Below, one piece after another: positions 54,041 to 64,000 of a stretch of DNA of 64,000 nt; within the stretch, counting starts at the first letter, position 1; every line of letters begins with the position of its first letter. Below the pieces are notes generated by a model. That model made no database searches. It was given only the letters and a program-made list of their open reading frames with translations, and was not told where the DNA came from. The stretch lies in the NCBI RefSeq assembly GCF_004359215.1, contig NW_027152062.1, forward strand, positions 528,737 through 592,736. The letters run 5' to 3'. Source of the stretch: Bremia lactucae (taxonomy: Eukaryota > Oomycota > Peronosporomycetes > Peronosporales > Peronosporaceae). Position numbers and translations under genes: made by a program.

Positions 54041-54111
54041 TATTAATTTTAGCCTCCTATAGTATTTTCTCGTATAGGAAATAACGTTTATTATTTCTCG
54101 TAGGAAGGGCT
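54041..54111. repeat. LTR-B U3 fragment
   Basis: GTATAGGAAATAACGTTTAT then TATTTCTCGTAGGAA resembles 770-810 and 11495-11530. It is a small LTR piece inside integrase, at one edge of an inverted segment. Confidence 0.4.
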
Positions 54112-54600
54112 TGCGAGGTTTGTAAACGGGTGAAGACTATTCCAGCATCTTGTGCTCTATTACAACCTCTTCCTGTTCCGATACATGTGTTGCGGTCCCG
54201 GAGCCAATCGCAGCCGAAGGCTGTGCTTGTAACTTTGTCAACACGATATTTCGACTCCATGGGTTCTGATTGCCGGGATTCCGCCGTAAACCGGGAATAT
54301 CGATCCGAAACCAGTTCACGGGGTTGTTCAAATCACTTGAAACACCTTTTAATCGTCGACTTTTGACCATCCTGAAACAGATTGTCAGCCTAACGTGCAA
54401 ATTGTGTCCGCAAAAGCGATACTTCGAGTTTATGTCCACTCGTTGACGAGTTAAAGTGAGCCTTGGCGATGGCAGAATCTGCCATCAACAAAATTCGGTG
54501 CATGCAAAAAGCATACTACGTTCTTCGTGAATGGCTAACGCTATTCACGCATACCCACCTTGTTAGAGTGTTACTCTAGTTGAAAGGGCGGGGGGGGTAT
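54112..54600 (+). pseudogene. Inverted integrase core segment (family A)
   Basis: Plus strand: KRVKTIPASCALLQPLPVP (54125-54180), RSRSQSQPKAVLV (54193-54235), and after 54330 VQIT...STFDHPETDC...NVQIVSAKA and ACKKHTTFFVNG-type words (to 54600). It lies on the strand opposite to the rest of the element (51300-58327). A further micro-inversion of about 55 bp (54270-54325) puts the SDRDP region back on the minus strand. A run of eight G (54590-54597) marks the right edge. Confidence 0.65.
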
Positions 54601-55102
54601 TGCTATCGATCAGATGAAGATCGATAATATGTTGATAATCCTTTTAAGAATTATTTAAAGGATTATTGAGGTAATCCATTACACTTTTAAGAGCCTTGTC
54701 CTCTTTATGGGTGCTTCTGACGTTGTCAAGTAATGTTGACGACGGAACACTAAGAATATGTGTTGCACCAGTACATAGTTGGTTGGCGTAGCCTTCTCAA
54801 TGTCAGGCCGGCGCGAAAGCGCATCAGCAACGACAATAAGTTGTTCTGGTTTAAATTCGACGAAAAGTTACATTCCGCGGAGAAGGACAACCACCTTTAC
54901 ATAGGTGTGGTCTGCTTACGGCCGAGGTAAGGACGCATGGTCCTTGTAAGAAATGAACGGTCTATCTCCTGATAGATAGACTCGAAACTTAGCATGTTCA
55001 AATTTCATAGCAAGGGGTTCCTTGTCATGCATTTAGTAATTGTGCTCGGGTAATTGAAGCTGACGCGTCTGATAGCAGACGACGCGCTCTGCGCCATCTG
55101 TG
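54601..55102 (-). pseudogene. RNase H remnant (family A)
   Basis: Minus strand: decayed match to 3990-4500 with TATAYQTDGAERVVCYQ-like words around 55090-55040 and the linker VPSSTLLDNVRSTHKEDKAL near 54745-54690. Strongly degraded. Confidence 0.6.
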
Positions 55103-56420
55103 TCATACTGCATTAGAGTATAGTAGACCAAAAGAAGTTATCTGCCTTGGTCTACAATTGCCAAGATGTGTGATTGCATCAAGCTTTTCTTGGTTCCTTT
55201 GAAGAAAGGCTGACCATGACCAGATCGCATTTTTCTTGATTAAAAAAGAAAGATGCATTGTCATTTCGGCATAGTTGCGCGAGTACTTATACAAGTACAC
55301 CGGTAGGCGGAAAAATTTAAGAACCCTTTTTGCATCGATCGGCAACAGCCAGTCGGTGATCGCGTTGATCTTTTCCGGGTCAGGGCGTGCACCGTGTTTA
55401 CCTTCGATGCAATCAAGAAGTGGTATTTCGCTTTCAGCGAATATACATATTTTAAGATTTTTATACAACTTATGCTTCCGCATAAGTGTAAGAAACTTTT
55501 GAACGTGGAAAGGATGTACTTCAACGTCCAACTTTCCGTTGATAGCTCTGCTATTAACGCACAATCCTCGAAATGGAACGGTGCGATCTCGCTTCAATAA
55601 CAATAGATGGTAATATTTCTGTTGAATGTTGCAGGAGCGTTTCTGAGCCGCTGTTGCATTAGTAGCCATTCCTAAAGCATCCCGCTTGAGGTGCTTACTG
55701 CTGTAAACAGGATATCCTGTTAAACTATAAGGATCTGACTGCACCCGTCCTTCAGATACATGAACGATAAGATTGTTATTTTTGACATACCATCAATAAT
55801 TACGTCTTTTCGTGGTATCGGCGTTTGAGCCGGTACCGTTGCAGAGTTCATTTTTTAAATGCATGCACAATCCGCCACCCTCCTGTTGCTTAACGCACAC
55901 AGAAGGCCGAAGCGCTACGTGATAAGATTGACTCCTCACAATTATTCGCAGCTAAGCAATCGGTAAAGAGCTGTCGATCGCTAATACTTGTCCACGAGGC
56001 AGTGGCCACTGCATCTTGTCACAGTATTTCGAACCTGGTATCAGGTCGATTAAGTGTCGAGTGTCATTCTCCTTAGGCAACTCGCACGATACCGAATCAG
56101 GGAATACATCCTTGAATTCAAAGAAACATTTATATAAACATGTGTCTTTAATGCCTTTCAGGATTGAGATTTAAAACGTTTGGGATACGTTCGTCCATCG
56201 ATGAGCTGCTGAGAGCCCGTTCATTCTCAGGGAATACTATTACCGACCAGATATCGGCCACGCACTTGTCATATATGCCAAGTACGCAAATCTGCTTGAC
56301 TTTACCACTACGCAGATCACTTAAGAACCGTTTCGGTTCGAGCATTGGCAATGGAGTTATCTCCGAAGTTAACTTCGGAGGCGCTATCAGATCAAGTGTA
56401 TAAGCGCCTACACTTCATCC
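55103..56420 (-). pseudogene. Reverse transcriptase (family A)
   Basis: Minus strand: LPMLEPKRFLSDLRSGKVKQ then ICVLGIYDKCVADIWSVIVF and NERALSSSSMDERI (56351 down), then broken RT fingers (56100-55800). A 213-codon frame (55744-55103) has VNSRAINGKLDVEVHPFHVQ, KFLTLMRKHKLYKNLKICIF, IPLLDCIEGKHGARPDPEKI and YLYKYSRNYAEM, i.e. palm end and thumb. The motif B and C region is rearranged. Confidence 0.8.
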
Positions 56421-57185
56421 GTTGTTTACTAGGACATTCAATGTCTCAGTTTTCTTTGTAGAAGGTTATTTCCAAATGTACCTGCATCAAGTTTTGTGGG
56501 ACTTATTCCCTTATTTATTTCTGGAGTTACATTCCCAACTGCCTATAGCTGTGGTTACATAACCACAACGAATCCCCTGCGATCGGCTCTCCAGTCGATT
56601 TAGGACTTTCGCACTGTCTCTTGTAGAAAAGCGTTGGATATTCTCTTGGATATTGCTTTCCAAACAAGCACCCTTGTTTCGTTCCACTTACGTTATTCGA
56701 GTGGTCGAACATCGAGGCTCCATCACACTTACTTGTGGAACATTCCCACGCTTATGGACGCTCCAAGACGTTCATCATATGGTCATCTGATGAACGGGTA
56801 GACAGGCATCGTCACGGCTTGATGTTGCCAACAAATGTATGGTTCGTACTTTCTGAGCCATAGTAATCTCATGATGATATCAAACTTGCCATTCAAATAC
56901 AATACAATATAGTCATTATTGAACGGTTAATCTTATATTATATTTGTAAATTGGATGCCAACTACACGCTTCTTAACTGTTACAGATGCGCCTGCGCAAG
57001 GCGCACTGTCATCCTCGTAAGAGGCATATCGCACTTAACAAGCTTGAGCCTTCAAAATTCTAGCGACTGGCGCCCAAAAACCTCTTCGACGCCCCATAAT
57101 CGACTAGGGACCGAAGCAACAATTTATCTGCTACTTTGATTTGCAACGTTATGAGGGTACTTTCATCACCAGGGGCAGTAACACA
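56421..57185 (-). pseudogene. Protease and linker (family A)
   Basis: Minus strand: words of the flap strand near 57010-56985 (YAPYPSQSVRLAQAHL-like) and FDIIMRLLWLRKYEPYIC near 56905-56850, followed by the linker DDAFPTSVGMF... and FDHSNNVSGTKQGCLFGKQY (56712 down). The active-site loop near 57080-57050 is degraded. Confidence 0.6.
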
Positions 57186-58327
57186 CAATGATTGTGAGTT
57201 TTAAGCAGCTTTCGTTAAGAGGCCTGCAAATACCCTTGACGTTGCTAGATCAGTAGGGCGCTTCGCACCTACTGACCTCGACCGTTCTTGACGGCACGCC
57301 TCGATGTTGCGACTTCGCAACGGTGTCGGACCCGCTTCTTCCGTTATTCCATACGGGAGGTCGATAGCTTCGCTCGGTGTTTCTTGGCACTGTACGTGGG
57401 GCACTACACGCATAGGCGTAGTGCCCTGTCTTTAGACAGCGATTGCATCTTTGCAATCGTTTGTAATTTTTATTGCGAGGTTTCTCGCTCTCAAAAAGTC
57501 CGAGGCCATAATCAATGAAAAGAGGTCCATTGGATCTGGACCTCCGATGTGTTGTCGTCTCGTTGGACTATAGAATCCAAAGCGGAAGAAAGCCTGTCTT
57601 AGGCTAAATGTCCTTTTGTACCGCTAATGATCTAGCATCTTTAAATTGAGGTAGAATTGGTGAAATTTTAACGGACCATCCGCAAGACCCTTGATGAACA
57701 CGGTAACCTGTGTTTGTTCATCAATATAATGACATATTATACAACCCAATAGGTATCGTATATGTTAGGTGTAAGCGATAATGACATGTCCTGCTTCAAA
57801 TTTCAGGAGCTCTGCTCAAGCTCTGAATCCGCCACGTGGCAATTCATAGTTTTTCTGAGCCGGTTCTTAAAAATCCATACGACGCAGACACACATGAGTC
57901 GTCAAGGCTCAACGTAACGCCCAAAAGATTAGGGACGTCCGGCCAAACTGGACATACCAATTTTTACTTTCGTCGCATCGTCATCGATGCAGCGAGCTTT
58001 TAAAGCAACGTATAATTTTTAACGAACCATCTAACAGGGAGTGCCTTCAACTTGGAGATTCCTATTTTTAAATTTTCGGGTGCATTGGCCTGTCAGGAGC
58101 ATGTACATGCTGCTGTCTCAGCAGTTCCAACTGTTGAGCACCTTGTACTCTCAACGACTCGCCTTGTTACGAGCCTTGCTGGTATAGCAAAGTTACCTTT
58201 TTCCACGCCGCGTCGACTATATATTTTTCAAATTCGGCTATAGCTGCACGTTGATCGTCTCTGCAGAACGAGCAACATGGCTGTAACGGCCGGCCCGGCT
58301 ACTGTCGAATTTATTCGTTCAACCGCT
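57186..58327 (-). pseudogene. gag (family A)
   Basis: Minus strand: ERINSTVAGPAVTAMLLVLQ (58320-58260), then DDQRAAIAEFEKYIVDA, the coiled VTLLYQQGS region (58190-58110), capsid words (57990-57650) and the CCHC knuckle CNRCLKTGHYAYACSAPRTV (57450-57395), all cysteines kept. The first residues (MDMLD...) are missing because LTR-D copy 4 abuts at 58328. Confidence 0.75.
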
Positions 58328-58329
58328 CT

Positions 58330-58814
58330 TGTAGCGGAGCTACCTCGCTCCTAAAGTCAGAGAAAGACTTCCAGACTCAGAGAGTCGCTTAGTTCTATTC
58401 AACTAATGGGTTTAAAAAACTCAGGAGTCGTACAAGCTATTAAAGCTTTAGGAATCCTAGTTCAAGGGATTCAGTGGTTTTAGAACCAAGTGGCAACTAG
58501 TGCCCAAGAGATTATACCTTAGAAAGGTTTCTAACTCTTACAGATCAATGCGCAAGCCTTAGGAAGGCACTTAACGCTTTAAGATCAAAAGGGGAACTGC
58601 ACTTTATTTAATTATTTAAATCTAAAAACCTTACCCTAGCTAATTCAAAATAGATTTTGGCCGCCAGTTTTATATCTGGCAGCGACCACATTTGTTACCC
58701 GTAATAAATGGGATTTAAGTTACCAACTATTTTAAAATTAGATAAAAGAGTATTTTACCCATAAAGTTAATGTACCACAACAACGGTTCTCCAACCGATG
58801 TGTGCCCCATTACA
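58330..58814 (-). repeat. LTR-D copy 4
   Basis: 485 bp, TGTAGCGGAGCTACCTCGCT to GATGTGTGCCCCATTACA. About 93 percent identical by eye to the reverse complement of the LTR at 58952-59438, so the two form a giant head-to-head inverted repeat. Confidence 0.9.
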
Positions 58815-58951
58815 CCCTCCCCCATCAGACTGTTGACACGATGTAATAGGGCACACATCGGTTGGAGAACCCCCCCCCATCAGACTGTTGACACGATGTA
58901 ATGGGGCACACATCGGTTGGAGAACCCTCCCCCATCAGACTGTTGACACCG
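58815..58951. repeat. Tandem units of LTR start and polypurine tract between head-to-head LTRs
   Basis: CCCCCATCAGACTGTTGACA (reverse complement of the polypurine tract region) alternates with TGTAATGGGGCACACATCGG (LTR start). The unit is about 55 bp; CATCAGACTGTTGACAC occurs three times within 58824-58950. Confidence 0.9.
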
Positions 58952-59438
58952 TGTAATGGGGCACACATCGATTGGAGAACCGTTGTTGTGGTACATTTAC
59001 TTTATAGGTAAAATACCCTTTTATCTTATTTTAAAATAATTAGTTACTTAAATCCCATTTTATTATGGGTAACAAATGTGGTCGCCGCCAGATATAAATC
59101 TGGCGGCCAAAATATATTTTGAATTAGCTAGGGTAAGGTTCCCGGATTTAAATAATTGAAAAAAGCGCAGTCTCCTATTTGATCGTAAAACGTTAAGTGC
59201 CTCTCTAAGGCTTGCGCATTGATCTGTAAGAGTTAGAAACCTTTCTAAGGTATAATCTCTTGGGCACTAGTTGCCACTTGGTTCAACGAATCCCTGAATC
59301 CCTTAAACTAGGATTCCTTAAGCTCTAATAGCTTGTACGACTCCCTGAGTTGTTAAACCCATTAGTTCAATAGAGCTAAGCAACTCTCTGAGTCTGGAAG
59401 TCTTCCTGTGAATTTAGGAGCGAGGTAGCCCCGCTACA
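58952..59438 (+). repeat. LTR-D copy 5 (5' LTR)
   Basis: 487 bp, TGTAATGGGGCACACATCGA to AGCCCCGCTACA. Followed by a primer binding site and gag, so it is the 5' LTR of the element that runs to the window end. Confidence 0.9.
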
Positions 59439-59440
59439 CC

Positions 59441-59458
59441 TGGTAGCACTCGTAGTCA
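59441..59458 (+). promoter_or_regulatory. tRNA primer binding site
   Basis: TGGTAGCACTCGTAGTCA two bases after the LTR end, same as in families A and D elsewhere. Confidence 0.65.
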
Positions 59459-59498
59459 ATCTACGCCTGGGTCTTTATAAGACTAAACCCTTACGAGA

Positions 59499-60540
59499 AT
59501 GGAAGAGGTTCCAGAACTGTCAGAAGCGCAACGCGCCGCTTATGAAACGCTCAAAACCTTATTTGGGCTTGAACACGTGGATTTTTTTATCTCCCAGGGA
59601 CCAGAGGTCCTGCATGCAAGGCTTGAAACCATTATGCGATACGAAGCCTCCCTGATCGGTCAGATACAGGACCACTTAGCGGCATCTATGCCAACCCGGT
59701 ACATCTCTGTACCTGACTCAGAGCCGAGGGTTCGCCATTTATTTTAATGTGAAGACATTTGAGGAAAAAGAGGAAGAAAATCTCCCTTTTTGAGTTAAGC
59801 AGATGGAAATGTCCATTGATTCCGCCTTGTTCTTAACAGAACGGCAAAAGGTGGCTATGGCCATTTTCAAAGTTGGAGGTAGAACCATGCAGTGGGCACT
59901 ATCGTGCAGCACGTCCTTAAACGACGCTTATTCGCCAAAACAGCAAATGACAAGCATGTTTGCACCGCCTGATCAGGCTTTTTGCATGCGAGCACGGCTC
60001 CTAGCGACTCGACAGAGCAAAAAAAACTTGTGGACTTTGTCCAGGAGTTGAGAACTCCCATTGCATCTATACTAATGACCCGGTGCAAGAAGCAAATGTA
60101 GTAACAGTCTCTATAGGTAGTCTCAATGAGGGCGTTGCCGGACGGAATTATTCCGATCTCATCCTGCTACTTTCGAAGAGGCAGTTGCCATAGCGCTAGC
60201 GCTGAGTTCGAATTTAAGTCTGCTCGCGTTAGCACGCCTGTTTACCGAACAAGCTCTTCGATTACATGGGTTCCGTCTAATAGAGCGGAACCCATGGATA
60301 CAAACCTCGTTGAGGGAGGAGAAGAGGCTCTACAAGCTGTGGAACAGCATAAGACCATCCGTAGATGTTATATGTGCGGAAGCACGATACATTTACGTCC
60401 GGCCTACCCCCTACGAAATTCGCGTAAAGCTTGAAAGGGCTCCAACTCCGACCTATACCCGAGATCTGGTACGGTGCGGGAAAACGTCACCTAGTAAGTG
60501 CGGGGCGCCCAACTGGGGAAGATCTAGGCTCTGTTGAACC
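59499..60540 (+). pseudogene. gag (family D)
   Basis: MEEVPELSEAQRAAYETLKT starts the frame at 59499; then LFGLEHVDFFISQGPEVLHA, QIQDHLAASMPTRYIS. After a shift near 59745 it reads MEMSIDSALFLTERQKVAMA and QMTSMFAPPDQAFCMRARLL (59803-60010). The knuckle CYMCGSTIHLRPAY (about 60369-60410) has its last Cys changed to Tyr. A perfect 11-bp palindrome (60265-60275/60286-60296) lies in the linker before it. Confidence 0.85.
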
Positions 60541-61000
60541 TCTAGGAGGTGAGAATAAACAGAACCTAGCCCCAATTAGCTTGATGCTTAATGGCACGAG
60601 GCGAGAATACAAGTCTGGCTTGCTAGTCGCTCAAGCGACTGTAAAGGGCTTTGATAAGCCGTGGTACATTTTAATTGACTCAGAGACGTCTTGCAATTAA
60701 GCTCGACGCCTTCCCTTGAAGGAAGTCAACAATACTTTGAGGCGCTTAAAGCGTATAAAGGTGATACAATCACTGTTCGCTCAGCGACTGGGACTCGTGT
60801 CACTGTTCTTAAAGTTCCATTGAACTTACGTCCAAAGTTTCTGGAATTTGACAGTATGGAACACTGCCTCGTCCTTGGTTTGGATTTGAGATATGATCTC
60901 ATCCTTGGTATGGCCTGGTTAGAACACCATGAGCCATGTATCGATTGGAGGTCTAAGACCTTAGGCCACGCGCAATGTTCCTAGCAAAGTTTTGGAGAGT
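60541..61000 (+). pseudogene. Retropepsin-like protease (family D)
   Basis: ENKQNLAPISLMLNGTRREY then KSGLLVAQATVKGFDKPWYI and LIDSETSCN (the active-site loop, DSG changed to DSE; 60670-60700), stop; then VRSATGTRVTVLKVPLNL and LVLGLDLRYDLILGMAWLEH (60870-60930). The substitution and the stop make it inactive. Confidence 0.85.
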
Positions 61001-61700
61001 CATGAACCCACCTTTGCTAGGCAACAAAAGCGCTATTGGCCCGGATCATTGAATGAGTCTGTCAGTGTTTTAGACACTGGCATGTCTGAGTTAATAAACT
61101 CTCAAAGTTAAAAACATTAGTTCTGAGCCCGACTCAGCAGAAATAAGTGGAACGGCACGTACTCCGTCGAGTGACACTCGTTGTAATAACGATTCACTGA
61201 ATGCTGAAAGCATTGTTGGCCTAAGGCCGAATCGTCGACGGTGCGATATCCCTGAGATACGTGAGTGGCACGCCTAAGTCCACCGAGTGTGGTCGGTCGA
61301 GGTGGCACCACGCTGAGTGTCAATAGTGACACTATTGGCGGTTCGCCAGGGCAGTTTAAGTCAAACCCTTCTAATGCACGTGAAGCGACAAGTAAACGTT
61401 CGCTGGATAAGGAATTTGAGTTACTTAACTCCTTGTCGGATGTCAAATTAGACACCAAGTCTTGTATAGAACCAATACATGCTGGAAAATTGGGGACGTG
61501 AATGGCCCGCCACTCCAAGACAGGATGGACACGAAGCGTGTATACCCTCACAAAGTGATACGAGTGAGCAATTACAAACGCTTGTAATTGGTGTAACCGG
61601 TAACATTCAGGGGGAAGGTAGCCTTGCGGCAATCCCTTCGTTACATGCTCTTTTAGAGCTAGACGAAATGTCTATTGATGAGTGCGGTCGAGCAGTTAAG
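61001..61700 (+). pseudogene. Linker and RT N-terminus joined in frame to RNase H (RT core deleted)
   Basis: The frame 61479-61808 reads GEGSLAAIPSLHALLELDEM then SIDECGRAVK and directly DSLIHAPILALPNPNWPL. In the copy at 47150-46926 (-) DECGRALK is followed by AGDLSEMVV and then the whole RT; in 18600 and 49050 DSLIH is the start of RNase H. So the RT catalytic core is cleanly missing. This element is non-autonomous. Confidence 0.8.
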
Positions 61701-62362
61701 GATAGTCTTATCCATGCCCCGATTCTGGCACTGCCAAACCCAAATTGGCCTTTGAGTGTCGTCTTAACGCATCGGATTTTGCCATTGGCAGTGCTTTGTT
61801 ACAAATAGATATTGATGGGCATACATGTGTTATTGCGTTCGAGTCTAGACAACTTAAAGCTTCGGAAAAGAACTACCCAGTTCATGACAAAGTGTTACTT
61901 GCTATGAAGTACGCTCTCGTCAAATTCATAGTTCATCTGCTCGGCTCTAAGCCGTTTATGATATATACAGATCGCGCGTCATTACGCTCGGCAACTTAGT
62001 CGCCCCATCTTTCACAGAGAATTGCCCGATGGCTATCCTTTTTCGCGGAATACAACTTTGAGGCGAAGTATAAGCCCGGCAAGCAGAATGCTTTGGCCGA
62101 TGCGTTATCACGCAGGCCGGATTATGAGCTCTCTCATTTAATGACTATCATGTCGCCCCTTTCTAAATTAATCCGTTCGGCTTACACCAAGGATGAACAG
62201 TGTGTAGCTCTGCTACGAGCTCTAAAGAACTCTGGTTCAGGTAATAAATTGTCGGCACGTTTGCGTGCAAGGTTACATCGATTTTCTACCGATAACGACC
62301 TGTTGCTTTATTGCACAGACACCGCGGACCCTCCGCGTGTCGTTGTTCCTCATGATTAGGAT
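61701..62362 (+). pseudogene. RNase H and integrase linker (family D)
   Basis: DFAIGSALLQIDIDGHTCVI, AFESRQLKASEKNYPVHDKV, LLAMKYALVKFIVHLLGSKP and FMIYTDRASLRSAT (usual YTDH changed to YTDR), stop; then the frame goes on with KYKPGKQNALADALSRRPDY and SKLIRSAYTKDEQCVALLRA and VVVPHD, stop at 62359. The best preserved RNase H of family D. Confidence 0.9.
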
Positions 62363-63040
62363 TTAAAAAACCCGAATCCTCTATGAGGCACTAGATACTG
62401 TCCTTGGTGGTCATCTAGGTAGAGAAAAGACCTACGGCTCTGTAAGCCAGAGTTATTGGTGGCCCAAACTTTATAAATGGGTCAGCACATATGTTCGCAC
62501 ATGCGAAACTTGCCAACGGATTAAGCCCTCTGCGCATGCTGCTGCGCCACTGGCGAGCCTTCCCGTCCCCATAGGTTGCTGGGAGTCCATTAGTATGGAT
62601 TTTGTTTTCGGTCTACCGAAAATTTCAGCCGGTAACTCCGGCATAGTGGTCTTTGTTGACCGATTGAGCAGAATGGCTCACTTAGCGGCCGTGCCGGATT
62701 CCGCTGATGGTGAAGGTACAGCTAGGCTGTTTATTGATCGCGTGTATCGACAACAGGGTTTGCCAGTGGCAATTGTCTCTGATCGGGACCCCCATTTCAC
62801 GGGTAAATTCTAGAAATCAATTTTTTGAGTGCTTGGCACCAGATTGAAAATGTCCACTGCGGACCATCCGCAGACCGATGGTCAAACTGAACGTGTCAAT
62901 CGCGTCATTGAAGACGTTCTACGCAGCGGGTGTGCTCAGACACCAAAGCGCTGGAGATTAATGCTCCGTTAGGAAATAAGTAAGCGAGTTTCTCGCGACG
63001 CGATTTAGTGTCTTAAGACATGTAAGGGATACGATGGATG
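62363..63040 (+). pseudogene. Integrase (family D)
   Basis: Finger: LGGHLGREKTYG (about 62400-62440), TYVRTCETCQRIKPSAHAAA (62490-62550). Core frame 62595-62813: MDFVFGLPKISAGNSGIVVF, VDRLSRMAHLAAVPDSADGE and LPVAIVSDRDPHFTGKF, stop; then STADHPQTDGQTERVNRVIE (62851-62912). All three acidic residues D, D, E are present. The part after TPKRWR (62955) up to the next linker is deleted. Confidence 0.9.
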
Positions 63041-63420
63041 ATAGCCAAGACAACAAAAGGAACAAAGCAGATGCCAAAGGCAGAAGCTGTATAAACTCTC
63101 ATATGATCGGAGACCGAGTCTTACTAAACGCTTCAAATCTACCTACCATCTTGGTTTCCGCGGTCTTCAAGACCAAATTGCGCCCACGCTTTATTGGACC
63201 ATTTACGGTCGTGGCCAAGAAGGGCCGAGCTTATACGCTTAGCCTTCCTAGCAAGCTGCGTACACCCAGTGTTCTACGTTGGCTTGCTTAAGCCATATTC
63301 GGACCCTTCCCACGTGGACTTAAAGGCGATTGCGTCGAGACAGGCGGTCGTGCCACAGATTACTGCATCCTCGTCAGGTTGTCCAGCTCGCCCTCTAAAC
63401 GAGGCTGCTGACGCACCAGC
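63034..63420 (+). pseudogene. Integrase C-terminal GPF module (family D)
   Basis: MDDSQDNKRNKADAKGRSCI then ILVSAVFKTKLRPRFIGPFT and VVAKKGRAYTLSLPSKL (63034-63260). After a shift, FYVGLLKPYSDPSHVDLKAI leads to the chromodomain linker NEAADAPALKDGPVPSQKSS. Confidence 0.85.
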
Positions 63421-63560
63421 GTTGAAAGACGGTCCCGTACCGTCTCAAAAGAGCTCTCAACCCGAGCAAGGGGCAGGTTGAGAGCTCTTTTGAGACGGTA
63501 CGGGACCGTCTTTCAACGGCACGAGGTGCAACTTCGTAAGAATTGCACCTCGTGCCGTTG
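63420..63560. repeat. Two consecutive perfect palindromes
   Basis: First: arms 63420-63462 and 63476-63518, 43 nt, perfect, 13-nt spacer. Second: arms 63514-63531 and 63543-63560, 18 nt, perfect, 11-nt spacer. They lie between the linker and the chromodomain and interrupt the frame that is continuous at 44050-44000 (-). Confidence 0.95.
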
Positions 63561-64000
63561 AGCGTCAAATGCTTCCGCCGAAATTTCGGCCCCCTCCCGC
63601 GCTGCTTGATGCGCGGGGGAACCTTCAGTTTCATGTGGAGAATCTTTTAAAGCGACGTCGTCGTAAGGGTCAATACCAGTTATGGTGAAGTGGCTAGGGT
63701 ACCCCTCTTCTGAAAATCTTGGGAGTTCGAGGTACCTCTTTGGCAAGATTGCCATTACGCCGTTGACGATTTTGAGCGCTAAGCTCACGGTCAACTCGCG
63801 TCAAACGACGCTTCCCACCACTAAACTTGGGATAAGGTGAATCTATAGCCTCAGTGCGTCTTCGATCCATGGTTGTACGGTCAACCGAAGCACTGAAATA
63901 TCGGCTAGGCCTTTCTTCGTTTTGTGGCATAAATGCCGAACGTAACTGGCATTTGGCCTTAAGCTTAGCGAAATCGAAGCGAAGCTTCCGTTCCAAATGA
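63561..64000 (+). pseudogene. Chromodomain and pol tail (family D)
   Basis: The plus strand matches the reverse complement of 43990-43600: MLPPKFRPPPALLD-like words, LKRRRRKGQYQLW (chromodomain, about 63648-63690), stop, and the tail LAKSKRSFRSK near 63963-64000. The open minus-strand frames here (63513-63794, 63694-63996) are shadows. The element runs off the window. Confidence 0.75.

Noticed and set aside
61117..61632. 171-codon minus-strand frame
   Set aside because: The plus strand carries the conserved family D linker words; the opposite frame has no counterpart in the other copies.
63513..63996. Minus-strand frames of 93 and 100 codons as a convergent gene
   Set aside because: The plus strand matches the family D chromodomain and tail; the minus frames are its shadows.
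1..64000. CRISPR arrays, bacterial insertion sequences, operons, riboswitches
   Set aside because: No regular short repeats with unique spacers and no bacterial-type genes; the spliced gene and the retroelements show a eukaryotic genome.
1..64000. RXLR or Crinkler effector genes
   Set aside because: I looked for a signal peptide followed by RXLR/EER or LFLAK in open frames outside the elements and found none that could be supported.

Overview
The window looks like a repeat-rich part of an oomycete nuclear genome (Peronosporales type, Phytophthora or downy mildew like). This is inferred from tightly packed host genes with very short introns (52-82 bp), a lipase-DnaJ-type fusion protein, and swarms of decayed Ty3/gypsy elements with TGTAACGGGG...CCCCGTTACA LTR ends. 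No bacterial features are present. One 975-base run of N (28251-29225) is an assembly gap.

Host genes form one island of about 5 kb (21933-26940). A five-exon proteasome maturation factor gene (UMP1/POMP type, plus strand, 21933-22643) converges on a large intact single-exon gene (minus strand, 22771-26940) for a 1389-residue protein with a class 3 lipase domain, a J domain, glycine-rich hydrophobic segments and a degenerate EF-hand. The island is bracketed by two LTRs (21335-21785 and 27224-27677) whose U3 ends face the host promoters and whose elements point away.

Almost everything else is a mosaic of broken retroelements. Family A (LTR-A/LTR-B, gag starting MDMLD, protease triad DCG) lies at 839-4630, 11465-14614, 16915-17995, 27224-37560 and 51300-58327. 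Family D (chromodomain after integrase, LTR-D) lies at 4632-5870, 14616-15735, 18000-21785, 42430-47800, 48950-51150 and 58330-64000. Family F lies at 37929-42250 and 48400-48910. There is also a LINE (7566-10070), a gypsy/copia integrase chimera (15746-16700), a 188-bp tandem repeat (10490-10975) and a possible tRNA-derived SINE (about 51945-52210).

The most interesting pattern is that family A copies carry, between the integrase C-terminus and the 3' LTR, an extra ORF on the opposite strand, convergent to gag-pol. Its remnants recur at several loci (1081-2510, 17766-17995, 31770-32690, 34080-34797, 52250-53380, plus a displaced N-terminal piece at 48186-48310) and three copies share the same protein domain. 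Family D seems to have its own, unrelated, convergent ORF in the same place. All TE genes here are pseudogenes with frameshifts, stops, inversions and deletions; coordinates of TE parts are approximate.
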